Shown: positions 16,675-26,101, numbered from the stretch's first letter. The stretch is 64,000 bases of DNA from Novosphingobium ovatum (GCF_009909235.1 NZ_JAAAPO010000005.1:62001-126000), one strand, 5' to 3'. Numbers and translations are program-made. The notes: a model not told the origin generated them from the letters alone.

Positions 16675-17829
16675 GTGGGGGCCTGGTGGAAATCGCTGAG
16701 CGCATGGGCCAGCCCGGCTAAGTCCACATATGAGGTGGAGGAGGCCGTTGCGCTTCCGCCTGAGCCAGAAGCAACGCTCGCGCCCGCCCCCAATCCGGAA
16801 TGGCTGGCGCAGGGGCAAATGAGCGACCTGCCGCAAATGGCCGCGCATGCGCTGAGCCTGGGCCTGCGCCCCGAAACGCTGTCGCTGATCCAGGAAATGG
16901 GCAGCTACGCCAACTTTGTCGAAATTATGCAGCGTCATCTTGACAATGTCTGCTCGGGCACCGAGCGCGCTGCCGAGGAGATCATGGGGCAGGTGCTCCA
17001 CATCGAGGGCGACCTGAGTGGTCTAGTCCAATACGTCACCCACACGGTGAACAGCAGCGAGTTTCTCCACGCGAGCGATGCTGTGATTAACAGCATCGGC
17101 GAAGGCCACACGATGATCCGCGATCTGGTGCGCCATCACCTCGCGACGCAATGCCGCATCCGGGACAATCTCTCGGAGGTCAACCGTGTGTCGGTACGCA
17201 TGAAGGATCACCTCGAGGACATCGAAAAGATCCGCCGCCAGACCGACCTGTTGGCGATCAATGCCCGAATCCGCATCGCCAGCCTCGGTCAACAGACCGG
17301 GCTTGATGTGATCGCGCAGGAGATCCGCGGGCTGGCAACCCAGACCGGCGATCTGGCGCAGAACCTGCGCGGCGAACTCAAGGAAATGGACGAGCTGATC
17401 CGCAGCCGGCTGGTGCAGGACTTCAACGAGCAGGAAACGCGCGACAACGACAGCATCAATCATCTCCAGACCACTTTTGACCGGCTGCAAGAGAATATGC
17501 AGCGCATGATCGCCATGCAGGGCGGCTTGATCGAGGCCGTGCGCAGCCGTGCCCATGAAATGGACGAACCGCTGATGAATCTGGTTGGCTCGATCCAGTT
17601 CCAGGATGTCGCGCGCCAGCAGATCGAGCTGGTAGGCCAGGCGTTGAACATGATATCGGACCATTTCGTCTCGCTGAGCCAGGCAATCATTAATGGCGAG
17701 GCGCCGCCCGACAGTTCGATTGCGCGCTGCCTGACGCTAATCCTCGAAAACTATGTGATGGAAGAGCAGAGAGCTGCGCATACCGGCCCGGGCGCTTGCG
17801 ATGGCGGGGCAGCGATCGAGCTGTTCTAG
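16675..17829 (+). CDS. degenerate MCP-like soluble protein
   Basis: 384 residues from a GTG at 16675 with GGGGG 6-7 nt upstream, one base past the preceding TGA. It is largely helical. A receptor-tip-like segment (RRQTDLLAINARIRIASLGQ followed by IAQEIRGLATQT) recalls the MCP hairpin but has lost the E-A-A-R-A-G-E core, so CheW/CheA binding may be altered. It ends with an FQDVARQQIELVGQALNMI helix of a type seen in other soluble receptor-like proteins. There is no membrane segment. It closes the operon. It may act as a capping, competing or phosphatase-like partner; this is inference. Confidence 0.72.
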   Translation: MGAWWKSLSAWASPAKSTYEVEEAVALPPEPEATLAPAPNPEWLAQGQMSDLPQMAAHALSLGLRPETLSLIQEMGSYANFVEIMQRHLDNVCSGTERAAEEIMGQVLHIEGDLSGLVQYVTHTVNSSEFLHASDAVINSIGEGHTMIRDLVRHHLATQCRIRDNLSEVNRVSVRMKDHLEDIEKIRRQTDLLAINARIRIASLGQQTGLDVIAQEIRGLATQTGDLAQNLRGELKEMDELIRSRLVQDFNEQETRDNDSINHLQTTFDRLQENMQRMIAMQGGLIEAVRSRAHEMDEPLMNLVGSIQFQDVARQQIELVGQALNMISDHFVSLSQAIINGEAPPDSSIARCLTLILENYVMEEQRAAHTGPGACDGGAAIELF

Positions 17830-18033
17830 GCGGCGCCATACACGGCGCTCTTGGGCATCGCGCCAAGCCGGCCAGCGCGATCACAGCGATGTGAAGGCTG
17901 GCACACATTCACCGAGCATAACCCTGAGCCGGGGCGCATCTGGCAAGCCACGCCTGCTCACTCTCGCCACGGACGAGGGTGAAGCCCCATTTCAAACCTT
18001 GGGGCCGCAAACGTCAGCCATGTATGCTGTAAG

Positions 18034-18107
18034 TGGAGCGGGTGAAGGGAATCGAACCCTCGTATTCAGCTTGGGAAGCTGCTGCTCTACCATTGAGCTA
18101 CACCCGC
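18034..18107 (-). tRNA. tRNA-Gly (anticodon CCC)
   Basis: The minus strand folds as a cloverleaf of 74 nt. The acceptor GCGGGTG pairs with CACCCGC, followed by discriminator T and an encoded CCA. The D-arm includes AGCTCAATGGTAGAGC and the T-arm GAGGGTTCGATTCCCTT. The anticodon loop is TTCCCAA, so the anticodon is CCC, reading GGG. Confidence 0.95.
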
Positions 18108-18249
18108 ATCGCCTGGGTCCGCAGACCGTGTCGCTGCCGCGTCCGAGGAGGGGCGAATGCACAATTCCAAAGCCTTGGTCAAGAGGGTTGTGCGTGGAAT
18201 GAAACAGGCCAGCGAGCGCCCCTGCCCCGTCAGCCTTACCCCGCCTGAT

Positions 18250-20025
18250 CTACCCCGCCAGCTTCAGCGCGTCGGCCACCCGTTGGTTCAGCGCATGCAC
18301 CGGGCTCTCGCCGCGCGTGGCCAGCCAGCGTTCCAGTTCCGCCGCAGGCATGGGGCGCGCCAACAAATAGCCCTGAAATTCCTGACAGCCGCGCGCGCGC
18401 AAATAGGCGATCTGTTCAGGGCGCTCGATCCCTTCGGCGATGACCTTGTGGCCCAGCACCTGTGACACGGTGATGATCGCGGCCAACATGCTCTCGGTCT
18501 TGCCATGGGCGCCGATGCTGGCCACCAGCGACCGGTCCACCTTGAGCGCATCATATTCCAGCCGCGCCAGTTGCGACAGGTTGGAATAGCCGATGCCGAA
18601 ATCATCAATCGAAATGGCAATCCCCGCCGACCGCAATGCATCCACCCGCTCACGTGTGCGGACGAAATCGGCCATGGCGATGGTCTCGGTGATTTCCAGT
18701 TCCAGCAAGGCGGGCGGCAGGTCGTATTCAGCCAGCAGTTCCAGCGTCAGCTCGACAAAGCCGGGGCGTTCGAACTGTACCGGCGAAACATTGACCGCCA
18801 CGCGCATAGGCTGTCCAGCGTCCTGCCACGCGCGCGCCTGACGGATCGCCATGCGCAGGATTGATCCACCCATTGGCACCATCAGCCCGCATTGTTCGGC
18901 AATGCCCACGAACACCTCGGGCGAGACCGGGCCCAGCCCCGGGCAGGTCCAGCGCGCCAGCGCCTCTACTCCGGTGACCGCCATGGTGTCGGCGTCAAAC
19001 TTGGGCTGATAATGCAATTCCAGTGTGTCGCGCTCAACCGCCTGATGCAATTCGCGCTCGATCAGGGCGCGTTCCTCGACCTTGCCTTTCAACGAGGCGT
19101 CAAAGAATACATGGGCGTTCTTGCCGCCTTCCTTGGCGCGATACATCGCGATGTCGGCATAGGCCAGCAACTGGTCGGGCGTGGCCGCATCCTCGGGCAA
19201 GCGCGCGATCCCCATGCTGGCGCTGATATGTACCTCGTTGTTGAACACGTTGAAGCTTTCGGCCAGCGCCGCACCGATCGAACGCGCGATGGCGTCCAGC
19301 GCGGCGCGCTCATGGTGGCCAGGGAGCAGCAAAAGGAACTCGTCCCCGGCAAAGCGGGCAAAGACCGGGCGGGTGGGACAGCTCTGGCACAATTCGCCAA
19401 AGGTAGTGGTGCAATTGTCCAGATCCTGCATCGTCAGGCCCAGACCGCGTTCGACCACGCGCCCGGCCACCTGCCGCAGCAATTCATCGCCCGCGTCATG
19501 GCCCAGCGTGTCGTTCACCCGCTTGAACCCGTCCAGATCGATGAACACCATCGCCCCGGCGCAGGCATCGGTCTGGTCGCGCTGTGCCACCGACAGGATG
19601 TGCGAAATCACCGCGCGGTTGGGCAGGCCCGTCACCGCATCAGTATAGGCCAGCACGTTCATGCGCAGGATATTGCTGTTCAACCGCCCGACCATGGCGC
19701 GGAAACTGTCAGCCAGACCGCCCACCTCGCAGGCACAGTCTATATCGACCGGACGATCAAAATCGCCTGACACCAGCGCCTGTGTGCTGTTGCGCAGGGC
19801 GCGGATCATGCCCGCCAGCTTGGACGCCGCGGCAAAGTTGACCGCCACCGGCAGCGCCAGAATGCCTACCAGCACCGCCCAGCGCGCCGGACCTTGCAGG
19901 TTGACCCACCAGCCCGACACCAGCCAGGCCACCAGCGCCGACATGACCAGAGCCATCAATGCAAAGCGTACAGGGATGCTGTTCAGGCCCCGCCCCTTGC
20001 CCAGCAGATGATCAGTCAGTGCCAC
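18250..20025 (-). CDS. membrane-anchored GGDEF-EAL protein (c-di-GMP turnover)
   Basis: 591 residues from a GTG with AAGGA 5 nt upstream; an ATG at 20058 has no such site. Two membrane segments (about 21-40 and 48-66) are followed by a HAMP-like linker with a DCACE pair of cysteines (C97, C99). The GGDEF domain carries AGDEF (226-230), a variant usually still active, and no RxxD inhibitory site. About 25 extra residues with C205, C213 and C216 are inserted before AGDEF. The EAL domain has EAL (354-356) and DDFGIGYSNL, so both synthesis and hydrolysis of cyclic di-GMP are possible. It lies beside tRNA-Gly and downstream of the chemosensory operon, but on the opposite strand. Confidence 0.9.
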   Translation of the reverse strand: MALTDHLLGKGRGLNSIPVRFALMALVMSALVAWLVSGWWVNLQGPARWAVLVGILALPVAVNFAAASKLAGMIRALRNSTQALVSGDFDRPVDIDCACEVGGLADSFRAMVGRLNSNILRMNVLAYTDAVTGLPNRAVISHILSVAQRDQTDACAGAMVFIDLDGFKRVNDTLGHDAGDELLRQVAGRVVERGLGLTMQDLDNCTTTFGELCQSCPTRPVFARFAGDEFLLLLPGHHERAALDAIARSIGAALAESFNVFNNEVHISASMGIARLPEDAATPDQLLAYADIAMYRAKEGGKNAHVFFDASLKGKVEERALIERELHQAVERDTLELHYQPKFDADTMAVTGVEALARWTCPGLGPVSPEVFVGIAEQCGLMVPMGGSILRMAIRQARAWQDAGQPMRVAVNVSPVQFERPGFVELTLELLAEYDLPPALLELEITETIAMADFVRTRERVDALRSAGIAISIDDFGIGYSNLSQLARLEYDALKVDRSLVASIGAHGKTESMLAAIITVSQVLGHKVIAEGIERPEQIAYLRARGCQEFQGYLLARPMPAAELERWLATRGESPVHALNQRVADALKLAG

Positions 20026-20148
20026 GAGCGTCCTTTCGCAATGCCAGCCGCCGACCATACCGGGCCAGTGGCTACGAAGGCACGAAAGGACATGGTTGGA
20101 CGAAGCTGTGCGTGGTCCTACGCGATGGCGCGTAACGCGGCGGCGGGA

Positions 20149-20613
20149 TCAGCCCGGCAGCTTGCCCACCATCGCGTCCAGCGTTTCCTGACTCATCGGG
20201 GCATAGTGATCAAATTGCGGCACGGCCGGATCGAAATGGTCCCAGCCCACCGCCTGCTTCAGATAGATCACCGCCTGCGGGCTGACGTCATCGGGATCAT
20301 CCAGCGATCCGGCCTGCACCATCACCACCTCTCCGGGCAGCGACCCCGAGGTATAGAGCCGCCCGCCGCAGCGCCCGCAGAAATGGCGCGTCACCGTACC
20401 GCCGCTTTCCCCATGGGTGGTATAGGTGGCGGGCGTGCCGGTCACGGCCAGCTGGCTTTGATGGACGCCGATGATTGTGGTGTGGCCGGTTCCGGTGGCC
20501 TTTTGGCAATCCTTGCAACAGCACTGTTGCTCGAACAGGCTGGGGCCGGTCAGCGCATAGCGTACATCGCCACAAAGGCACCCGCCGGCATAGGTCTTTC
20601 CTGCTGCGATCAT
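20149..20613 (-). CDS. GFA-family (glutathione-dependent formaldehyde-activating-like) zinc protein
   Basis: 154 residues. The Cys pattern of the GFA fold is clear: GGCLCGDVRY near residue 11, QQCCCKDCQKATG in the middle and FCGRCGGRLY in the second half, which build two zinc sites. Most members have no proven activity, and the founding enzyme's role in formaldehyde-glutathione adduct formation is itself disputed. I chose the ATG at 20613 because GGAGAGGAC precedes it. It lies 107 nt after the EthD gene on the same strand. Confidence 0.85.
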   Translation of the reverse strand: MIAAGKTYAGGCLCGDVRYALTGPSLFEQQCCCKDCQKATGTGHTTIIGVHQSQLAVTGTPATYTTHGESGGTVTRHFCGRCGGRLYTSGSLPGEVVMVQAGSLDDPDDVSPQAVIYLKQAVGWDHFDPAVPQFDHYAPMSQETLDAMVGKLPG

Positions 20614-20720
20614 TGTCCTCTCCACGTCGCGCCTGTGAAGGCTGGCATGGCAGGCAGGCTGCGGGCAAACGCGCCGCGCGGCAAGTCCCTTTTCCGCCGC
20701 CTCCCCCAATCACCGCCGGA

Positions 20721-21101
20721 TCACGCCACCGGCGGCAAGGCGGTCTCGTGCTCGTCCACGATGGCGCAAACCGTGGCCGCGCGGTCAAACACCTGCTCCT
20801 CGTCGGCCGCGATTTCCGCCGCGATGTCTGCCTGCGTCAAATAGGCCATGCAGCGGTCCAGCGTGGCGCGGTCGGGGAACCAGATCTCCATCACCACATC
20901 ATGCGGGCGATCGGTCGCATCCACATCACCCGCCAACGGGTACATGAACCGCCGGACATAGCGCGTGGCATAGCCCGAGAGCACCCGCGCGCCCAGCCGG
21001 GCATGGACCGTCTCGTACCGCTCGACAAACTGGGCCATGGTCATGCCCGGCTTGCGCCGCAGCAAAGTCACCAGTTTCACCACTTGCGTGTCCTGCGCCA
21101 T
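20721..21101 (-). CDS. EthD-domain protein
   Basis: 126 residues with the EthD pattern VKLVTLLRRKPGMTMAQFVE followed by RYETVHARLG and a C-terminal VMEIWFPD strand. It is a single-barrel, probably dimeric protein of unknown reaction. The ATG at 21101 follows AAGGAG; an upstream in-frame ATG would add a Pro-rich stretch without a ribosome site. It sits between the GFA gene and the TonB-dependent receptor, all leftward, and may be co-transcribed with GFA. Confidence 0.8.
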   Translation of the reverse strand: MAQDTQVVKLVTLLRRKPGMTMAQFVERYETVHARLGARVLSGYATRYVRRFMYPLAGDVDATDRPHDVVMEIWFPDRATLDRCMAYLTQADIAAEIAADEEQVFDRAATVCAIVDEHETALPPVA

Positions 21102-21260
21102 GTTGTCGGCTCCTTCCCCGTGTTGGCTGTTCTGTGCGCCCTTGAAGCATGGGGGCGGCGGGGGTGACAACCGTGAAAGATGGCAGGTCCCGGACACGGC
21201 TGGCGGGGAACGGCGGCGAACCAGCCTCCATGACGCCGCAACGCCATGGAGGCCGCGCAA

Positions 21261-23627
21261 TCAAAAACGTTTGGTGACGATCAAGGCCCATTCGCGCGGA
21301 CGGGCCGGCTGCCCGCTGGAGAAACCACCCGCTGTCGTCTGATCGAATACGTTGACCAGATAATAGCGATTGGCGATGTTGGTCACTTCAGCCGTGACAT
21401 CCAGATTGCGCGCCGCATTGCGCCACGTCACCCGCCCGTTCATCACCGTATAGGCAGGCACGGCCGATGTCGGCACATTGCGCGGCTGGGTATAGAAGGT
21501 GGACTGATAGGCAACGTCAAAGCGCGGGGTCAGCGAACTCCCGCCGGGCAGTTCGATCTCATACTGCCCGCCGATGCTCCATTTCCACGGGCTGGTATAA
21601 GGCGTGATGTCGGTCAGGCGCACCCCATTGGCGCCTGCCGCCGCCGCGGCTGCGATGCTCTTGTACTGGAAATCCAGATAGCTGAGCGAGGCATCAATGC
21701 TCAGATGCGCGACCGGCCGCAAGGTGGTCTCGATTTCAAAGCCCTTGACCTCGGCATCGCCGGCATTGGCGGTCATCGCACAGGGCGCCGCCGCGCCACC
21801 GGGCGTGAACAGCGGGCATGATGTCAGCACCAGCTGGATATTGCTGTATTGGTTGAAAAACGCCGAGGCATTGAAGCGCACCCGCCGGTCGAACAGTTCG
21901 CTCTTCAGACCAATTTCCCAGGCTTTAAGCGATTCCGAGCTGAAAGGCTGCACCTGCGAGGGGAAGAACGGGCGCGGGTTGATGCCGCCGCCCTTGTAGC
22001 CGGTGGAGAACTGGGCATAGGTCATCACGCGCGGCGACCATTCGTACTGGATATTCGCCCGATAGTCATAGCGCGTTTCGGCATAAGCCCCGGTCTGCTC
22101 ATCCAGCGATCCCACGCGCGGCTGTCCGGTCGCGCCATTGGCAAAGCGGCGGGAGAAGGTGTAATCCTTTTGCTCATGCGTACGGCGGATGCCCCCGTTC
22201 AACGTCAGATGCGGCAGCACCTCCCACGATGTCTGGGCGAACAGGGCAAAGGATTTGGCCGGCACCGTATCGCCCAAGCTGGCGAATTGCAGGCCCGACG
22301 TGCGCAGATCCTGCACATTGGCATAGACCGTGTTCTGATCGCTGTAATAGCCGCCCAGCGTATAGTTCAGCCGGTCATGCAGCGCCTTGCCGTTCAGGCG
22401 CACTTCCTGACTGAAAAAGCGCGTGCGCATGTCGGTGTTGGCGCCATTGGCGGGCAAGGGCGTCAGATCGCCGTCGATCGCATAGACGGTGTGGAAATAG
22501 CGATAGCCGGTGATCGAGGTCAGTTTCAGGCTGGGCGAAATCTGGACATCGCCCTGACCGGAAAAGCCATAGCCTTCATAGCTGGTGCCCAGCGGGCGCG
22601 TCGTGGCATAGGGGATGCCATTGGCCGTATCGGCGGGCATCTGCCCGTTTTCGTAATTGCAATAAGGCCCGCAGACAAAACGCGAATCCAGCGCCACGCC
22701 GCTATAGGACCCGCGCACCGCTCCGGCGGCGGCGTTGTTAGCCGTCAACAGGACCGTGGGCGCGGGCGAATGGTTGTCGCTGACATAGTCCGCCGACAGC
22801 AGGATATCGAGCGCCGCGCCGGGGTGATAGCGCAACTGGGCGCGCACCGCCTGATAGTCAACATTGCCGTCACGCCCCGTCAGGCATTGACCCGTGGGCC
22901 GAGTGGCCGGGATGCCCCCGCTGGTCGGGTTGATCGCGCTGCCTTGTTGGTTGACGCAGCCGAAGTCATAGACATCGACATAGCCCTGCTGCCGCTTGGC
23001 CGCCCCAGAAATGCGCGCGCTCAGATTGTCGGTGATGCCAAAATCGCCACTGGCGCGCAGGTCCAGACGGTTACGGCTGCCATAGCCAGCCTGCACCATG
23101 CCGATGTTGCTGCCCGTCGGGCGCCGCGAATAGAGCTTGAGCGCGCCGCCGATCGAATTGCGCCCGGCCAGCGTGCCCTGCGGCCCGCGCAGGATTTCGA
23201 TGCGGTCCAGATCCAGCAGATCAAACATCGCCCCCATCAACGAGGGGTAATAGACATCATCAACATACATGCCCACGCCCGGCTCCACCGCCGGGCTGAA
23301 GTCGAACTGACCCACCCCGCGGATCGAGGCCGCCATCGAGGGACCAAAGCTCTGGTTACCCGGTTGCAGGTTCAGGCCCGGCGCTTGCGCGGCGATCTGC
23401 GACACGTTCGACTGGCTGCGCGCGGTCAGCATGTCGCCCGAAATGGCGGTGATCGAAATGGGTGTCTTCTGCAAATTCTGCGACCGGAACTGCGCGGTCA
23501 CCACGATCTCCTCGGCCGTGGGCGCAGCAGGCGCGGCAGGCGCGGCAGGCACCTCTGCTGCGTGGGCACTTGTCCCCAAACCAGCCGCCATGGCTGCGAT
23601 GGACACCGCGTAGGCATATGTTTTCAT
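21261..23627 (-). CDS. TonB-dependent outer-membrane receptor
   Basis: 788 residues. A signal peptide ends near SAHAAEV, followed by a Pro/Ala linker and an EEIVVTAQF region that acts as TonB box plus plug start. The plug contains ASIRGVGQFDF, VEPGVGMYVDDVYY and RIEILRGPQGTLAGRNSIGG, all typical. The rest is a 22-strand-type barrel ending in the C-terminal Phe (VTKRF) needed for insertion. The family is the large sphingomonad group that takes up diverse organic substrates. It lies 52 nt downstream of sulfatase 1 on the same strand, so it probably imports that enzyme's substrate. GGGGGGAGAGAC precedes the ATG. Confidence 0.93.
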   Translation of the reverse strand: MKTYAYAVSIAAMAAGLGTSAHAAEVPAAPAAPAAPTAEEIVVTAQFRSQNLQKTPISITAISGDMLTARSQSNVSQIAAQAPGLNLQPGNQSFGPSMAASIRGVGQFDFSPAVEPGVGMYVDDVYYPSLMGAMFDLLDLDRIEILRGPQGTLAGRNSIGGALKLYSRRPTGSNIGMVQAGYGSRNRLDLRASGDFGITDNLSARISGAAKRQQGYVDVYDFGCVNQQGSAINPTSGGIPATRPTGQCLTGRDGNVDYQAVRAQLRYHPGAALDILLSADYVSDNHSPAPTVLLTANNAAAGAVRGSYSGVALDSRFVCGPYCNYENGQMPADTANGIPYATTRPLGTSYEGYGFSGQGDVQISPSLKLTSITGYRYFHTVYAIDGDLTPLPANGANTDMRTRFFSQEVRLNGKALHDRLNYTLGGYYSDQNTVYANVQDLRTSGLQFASLGDTVPAKSFALFAQTSWEVLPHLTLNGGIRRTHEQKDYTFSRRFANGATGQPRVGSLDEQTGAYAETRYDYRANIQYEWSPRVMTYAQFSTGYKGGGINPRPFFPSQVQPFSSESLKAWEIGLKSELFDRRVRFNASAFFNQYSNIQLVLTSCPLFTPGGAAAPCAMTANAGDAEVKGFEIETTLRPVAHLSIDASLSYLDFQYKSIAAAAAAGANGVRLTDITPYTSPWKWSIGGQYEIELPGGSSLTPRFDVAYQSTFYTQPRNVPTSAVPAYTVMNGRVTWRNAARNLDVTAEVTNIANRYYLVNVFDQTTAGGFSSGQPARPREWALIVTKRF

Positions 23628-23679
23628 GTCTCTCCCCCCTTGTATATTCGTAAGATTTTCGGGCCGCGCGTGGCGGCCA

Positions 23680-25998
23680 TTATGGAATGGTAATCGTCAC
23701 CGACTGGATGGTGCAGCCACAGCCCTGCGGCCCGCTTGTGTCGCCCAGCGCCGCCTGGCCAATCATCGCATAGCCATTGACCACGCGGTCAAAGCGATCG
23801 GCATGCGCCCGCGCCTGCTCAACGCCATCGACCGAAAGGGTCATGTCCACGCCTTGCGCCATCGGCACGAATGTGACCGTGACCTCATGCGCCCCCACCG
23901 AGAGCGGCGCGCGCCCGCGCAGGCTGCGCCGCTCTTGCGTGCGGCCGGTCGGGTTGTAATCAAACACCGGCACCCCGCGCTCCAGCTGCAAACCATAGCC
24001 CGAGAAACTGGTGCCCGCGTTGAACACCGGCCCGCTGTCATGGTCGCTGGACACCGATAACCGGGACGCCGCCTGCCAGTTGCGCGTCACATTGGCCCAT
24101 GCAGCGATGGGATAGCGCGTATCGCCCGGGCGGAAGACAATCTCGCCACGCGGTGGAATGGCTTGCGGGCGCAGCCCCGGCGCCAGACGGCTGATGAAAT
24201 TGCTGGCCAGCGGATAGACATGATTGGCCCGCGCCGCCGCATCGAAACCGGCCTGCAATTCGGCCAGCTTGTCAGGGTGCTGCGCGGCCACATTGCGCGT
24301 TTGGGCGTAATCATGCGTCAGGTCATACAGTTCCCAGCGCAACTGGTTGGGATCGCCAGTGTTGAACACCCAAGGCGCTACCGCAGGCACCGTCGAGGCC
24401 AGCCAGCCATCACGGTAAAAGCTGCGATTGCCCAGCATTTCGAAATATTGCTCGCGGTGGCGGCTGGGCGCGCGAGCGTCGGCAAAGCTGTAGACCAGCG
24501 ATGTGCCGTCGATGGGTTGCTGCGCCGTGCCGTCCACCTGTTGCGGCGGGGTGATGCCAATCGCTTCATACAGCGTGGGCGCGATGTCGACCACATGGCC
24601 GAACTGGCGGCGGATTGCGCCACGGTCCTGAATGCGGCGCGGCCAGCTGATCACCATGCCGTTGCGGATGCCCCCCAAATGCGAGGCCATCGTCTTGCCC
24701 CATGGAAAGGGCGTGTTCATCGCGCTGGCCCAGCCAACGGGATAGAGTCCGGCGGTATCAGGCCCGCCCACACTGTCGATCCGACTCAGGTTCTCAGCCG
24801 CGCTGGTATGCACATCGGCAAAGCCGGAATAGACGTTCAGCGTACCTTCCAGATTGTGCATAGCCGCGCCATTGTCCCCCTGAACAAAGACAATCAGCGT
24901 GTTGTCATACTGGCCAGTTGCCTTGAGCCGGGCGATGATCCGCGCCACCTGATCGTCCAGATAGGCCAATTGCGCGGCGGCCACCTCCATCATCCGCGCG
25001 GCCAGACGCTTCTGGTCGGGGCTCAGGCTGGCCCATGTCGGAACGCCGGGCGGGGGCGGCGCCAGTGTCGCCTTCTCCGGAATGATCCCCATGCGCTTTT
25101 GCCGGGCAAAGATTTCCGCACGCATCTGGTCCCAGCCGCCATCAAACCGCCCGCGAAACCGGGCGATCCACTCGGCAGGGGCCTGTTGCGGCCCGTGCAT
25201 CGCGGCCGGCGCGTAATAGGCCATGAACGGTTGGTCGGGCTGGAGGCTGTGTTGCACATCCAGCCAGTGGATCAGGTGATCGGCGACATCGCGCTCAAAG
25301 AAATAGCTGGCGTCGCGCGGATCGCGGCGCACCGGATTGAGGTTCTCGATCAGTTCGGGGTGGAACTGGTCAGTAGCCGCGCCGTTGAAGCCGTAGAAAT
25401 AGTCGAACCCCAAGCCCAGCGGCCAGCGGTCATAGGGGCCCAGCGGCCCGCTTTCCCATGTCGGCGTATTGTGGTTCTTGCCAAAAAAACCGGTGGCATA
25501 GCCATTGTCGCGCAACACCCGCCCAACCGTGGCGGCGCTGCGCGGGATGATCGAGGTATAGCCTTCCTCGTCTACGCCCACATCGCTGATCGAGCCATTG
25601 CCCACGGCATGATGGTTGCGCCCGGTCAACAGCGCCGCGCGGGTGGGGGAACACATGGCGGTGACGTAGAATTCGGTATAGCGCAGGCCTTGCGCCGCCA
25701 GCCCGTCCAGCGCGGGCGTGGGGATCGGCCCGCCAAAGGCGGACGAAGCGCCAAAGCCCACATCGTCCGTCAGAATCAGCAGGACATTGGGCGCGCCAGC
25801 AGGGGCCCGCACGGGCGCGGGAAAATGGTTCCATCTGCCTGGGAGTGGCGCAGGCGCGGCAACCGTGACCGCTCCTGTGGTCTGCGGCGACTGGGACCTG
25901 CCCAATCCGGGCGCCGCCAGCGCCAGACAGACCGCCATGACGCGCCCAATCGATGATGCCGACAATCGCTGTCGGACGCGCTTGACGCGAATTGGCAT
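23680..25998 (-). CDS. formylglycine-dependent sulfatase 1 (arylsulfatase family), exported
   Basis: 772 residues. An N-terminal signal segment (MAVCLALAAPGLG core, about 20-34) suggests export. The metal-binding start of the alkaline-phosphatase-like fold is LLILTDDVGFG (D78, D79). The sulfatase signature CSPTRAALLTGRNHH gives C116 as the residue to be converted to formylglycine. VQGDNGAA later supplies further metal ligands. After the catalytic domain there is about 200 residues of beta-rich C-terminal domain ending GPQGCGCTIQSVTITIP. It hydrolyses a sulfate ester, type unknown. I chose the ATG at 25998 for its GGGAGAG site. No formylglycine-generating enzyme is encoded in the window. Confidence 0.92.
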   Translation of the reverse strand: MPIRVKRVRQRLSASSIGRVMAVCLALAAPGLGRSQSPQTTGAVTVAAPAPLPGRWNHFPAPVRAPAGAPNVLLILTDDVGFGASSAFGGPIPTPALDGLAAQGLRYTEFYVTAMCSPTRAALLTGRNHHAVGNGSISDVGVDEEGYTSIIPRSAATVGRVLRDNGYATGFFGKNHNTPTWESGPLGPYDRWPLGLGFDYFYGFNGAATDQFHPELIENLNPVRRDPRDASYFFERDVADHLIHWLDVQHSLQPDQPFMAYYAPAAMHGPQQAPAEWIARFRGRFDGGWDQMRAEIFARQKRMGIIPEKATLAPPPPGVPTWASLSPDQKRLAARMMEVAAAQLAYLDDQVARIIARLKATGQYDNTLIVFVQGDNGAAMHNLEGTLNVYSGFADVHTSAAENLSRIDSVGGPDTAGLYPVGWASAMNTPFPWGKTMASHLGGIRNGMVISWPRRIQDRGAIRRQFGHVVDIAPTLYEAIGITPPQQVDGTAQQPIDGTSLVYSFADARAPSRHREQYFEMLGNRSFYRDGWLASTVPAVAPWVFNTGDPNQLRWELYDLTHDYAQTRNVAAQHPDKLAELQAGFDAAARANHVYPLASNFISRLAPGLRPQAIPPRGEIVFRPGDTRYPIAAWANVTRNWQAASRLSVSSDHDSGPVFNAGTSFSGYGLQLERGVPVFDYNPTGRTQERRSLRGRAPLSVGAHEVTVTFVPMAQGVDMTLSVDGVEQARAHADRFDRVVNGYAMIGQAALGDTSGPQGCGCTIQSVTITIP

Positions 25999-26070
25999 GC
26001 TACTCTCCCAAAACATGTTTTGCGGGAGCAGGATGCGGCGCAGGGGCCTTGCAAAGCAACGCACCAACCG

Positions 26071-26101
26071 TTTATACGATATAGGCAATAGGCTATATAT
26101 G
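26071..26101. promoter_or_regulatory. shared sulfatase promoter/operator, copy 1
   Basis: This 31-bp site in the sulfatase 1 / LysR divergent region matches the site at 29476-29506 at 23 of 31 positions without gaps. Conserved blocks are TTATACG at the left and GGCTATATA at the right, with a TATAG...CTATA dyad. It lies 73 bp upstream of the sulfatase 1 ATG and runs into the lysR start. A T-N11-A-type LysR binding site overlapping the promoter is the natural reading. Confidence 0.65.

Noticed and set aside
18110-18249. short + strand frames beside tRNA-Gly
   Set aside because: No ribosome site, no motif and overlap with the tRNA complement.
21849-23693. 614-codon + strand frame opposite the TonB receptor
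   Set aside because: Antisense frame; the receptor has signal peptide, plug motifs and C-terminal Phe.
24163-25956. 597-codon + strand frame opposite sulfatase 1
   Set aside because: Antisense of a gene with an intact sulfatase signature and ribosome site.
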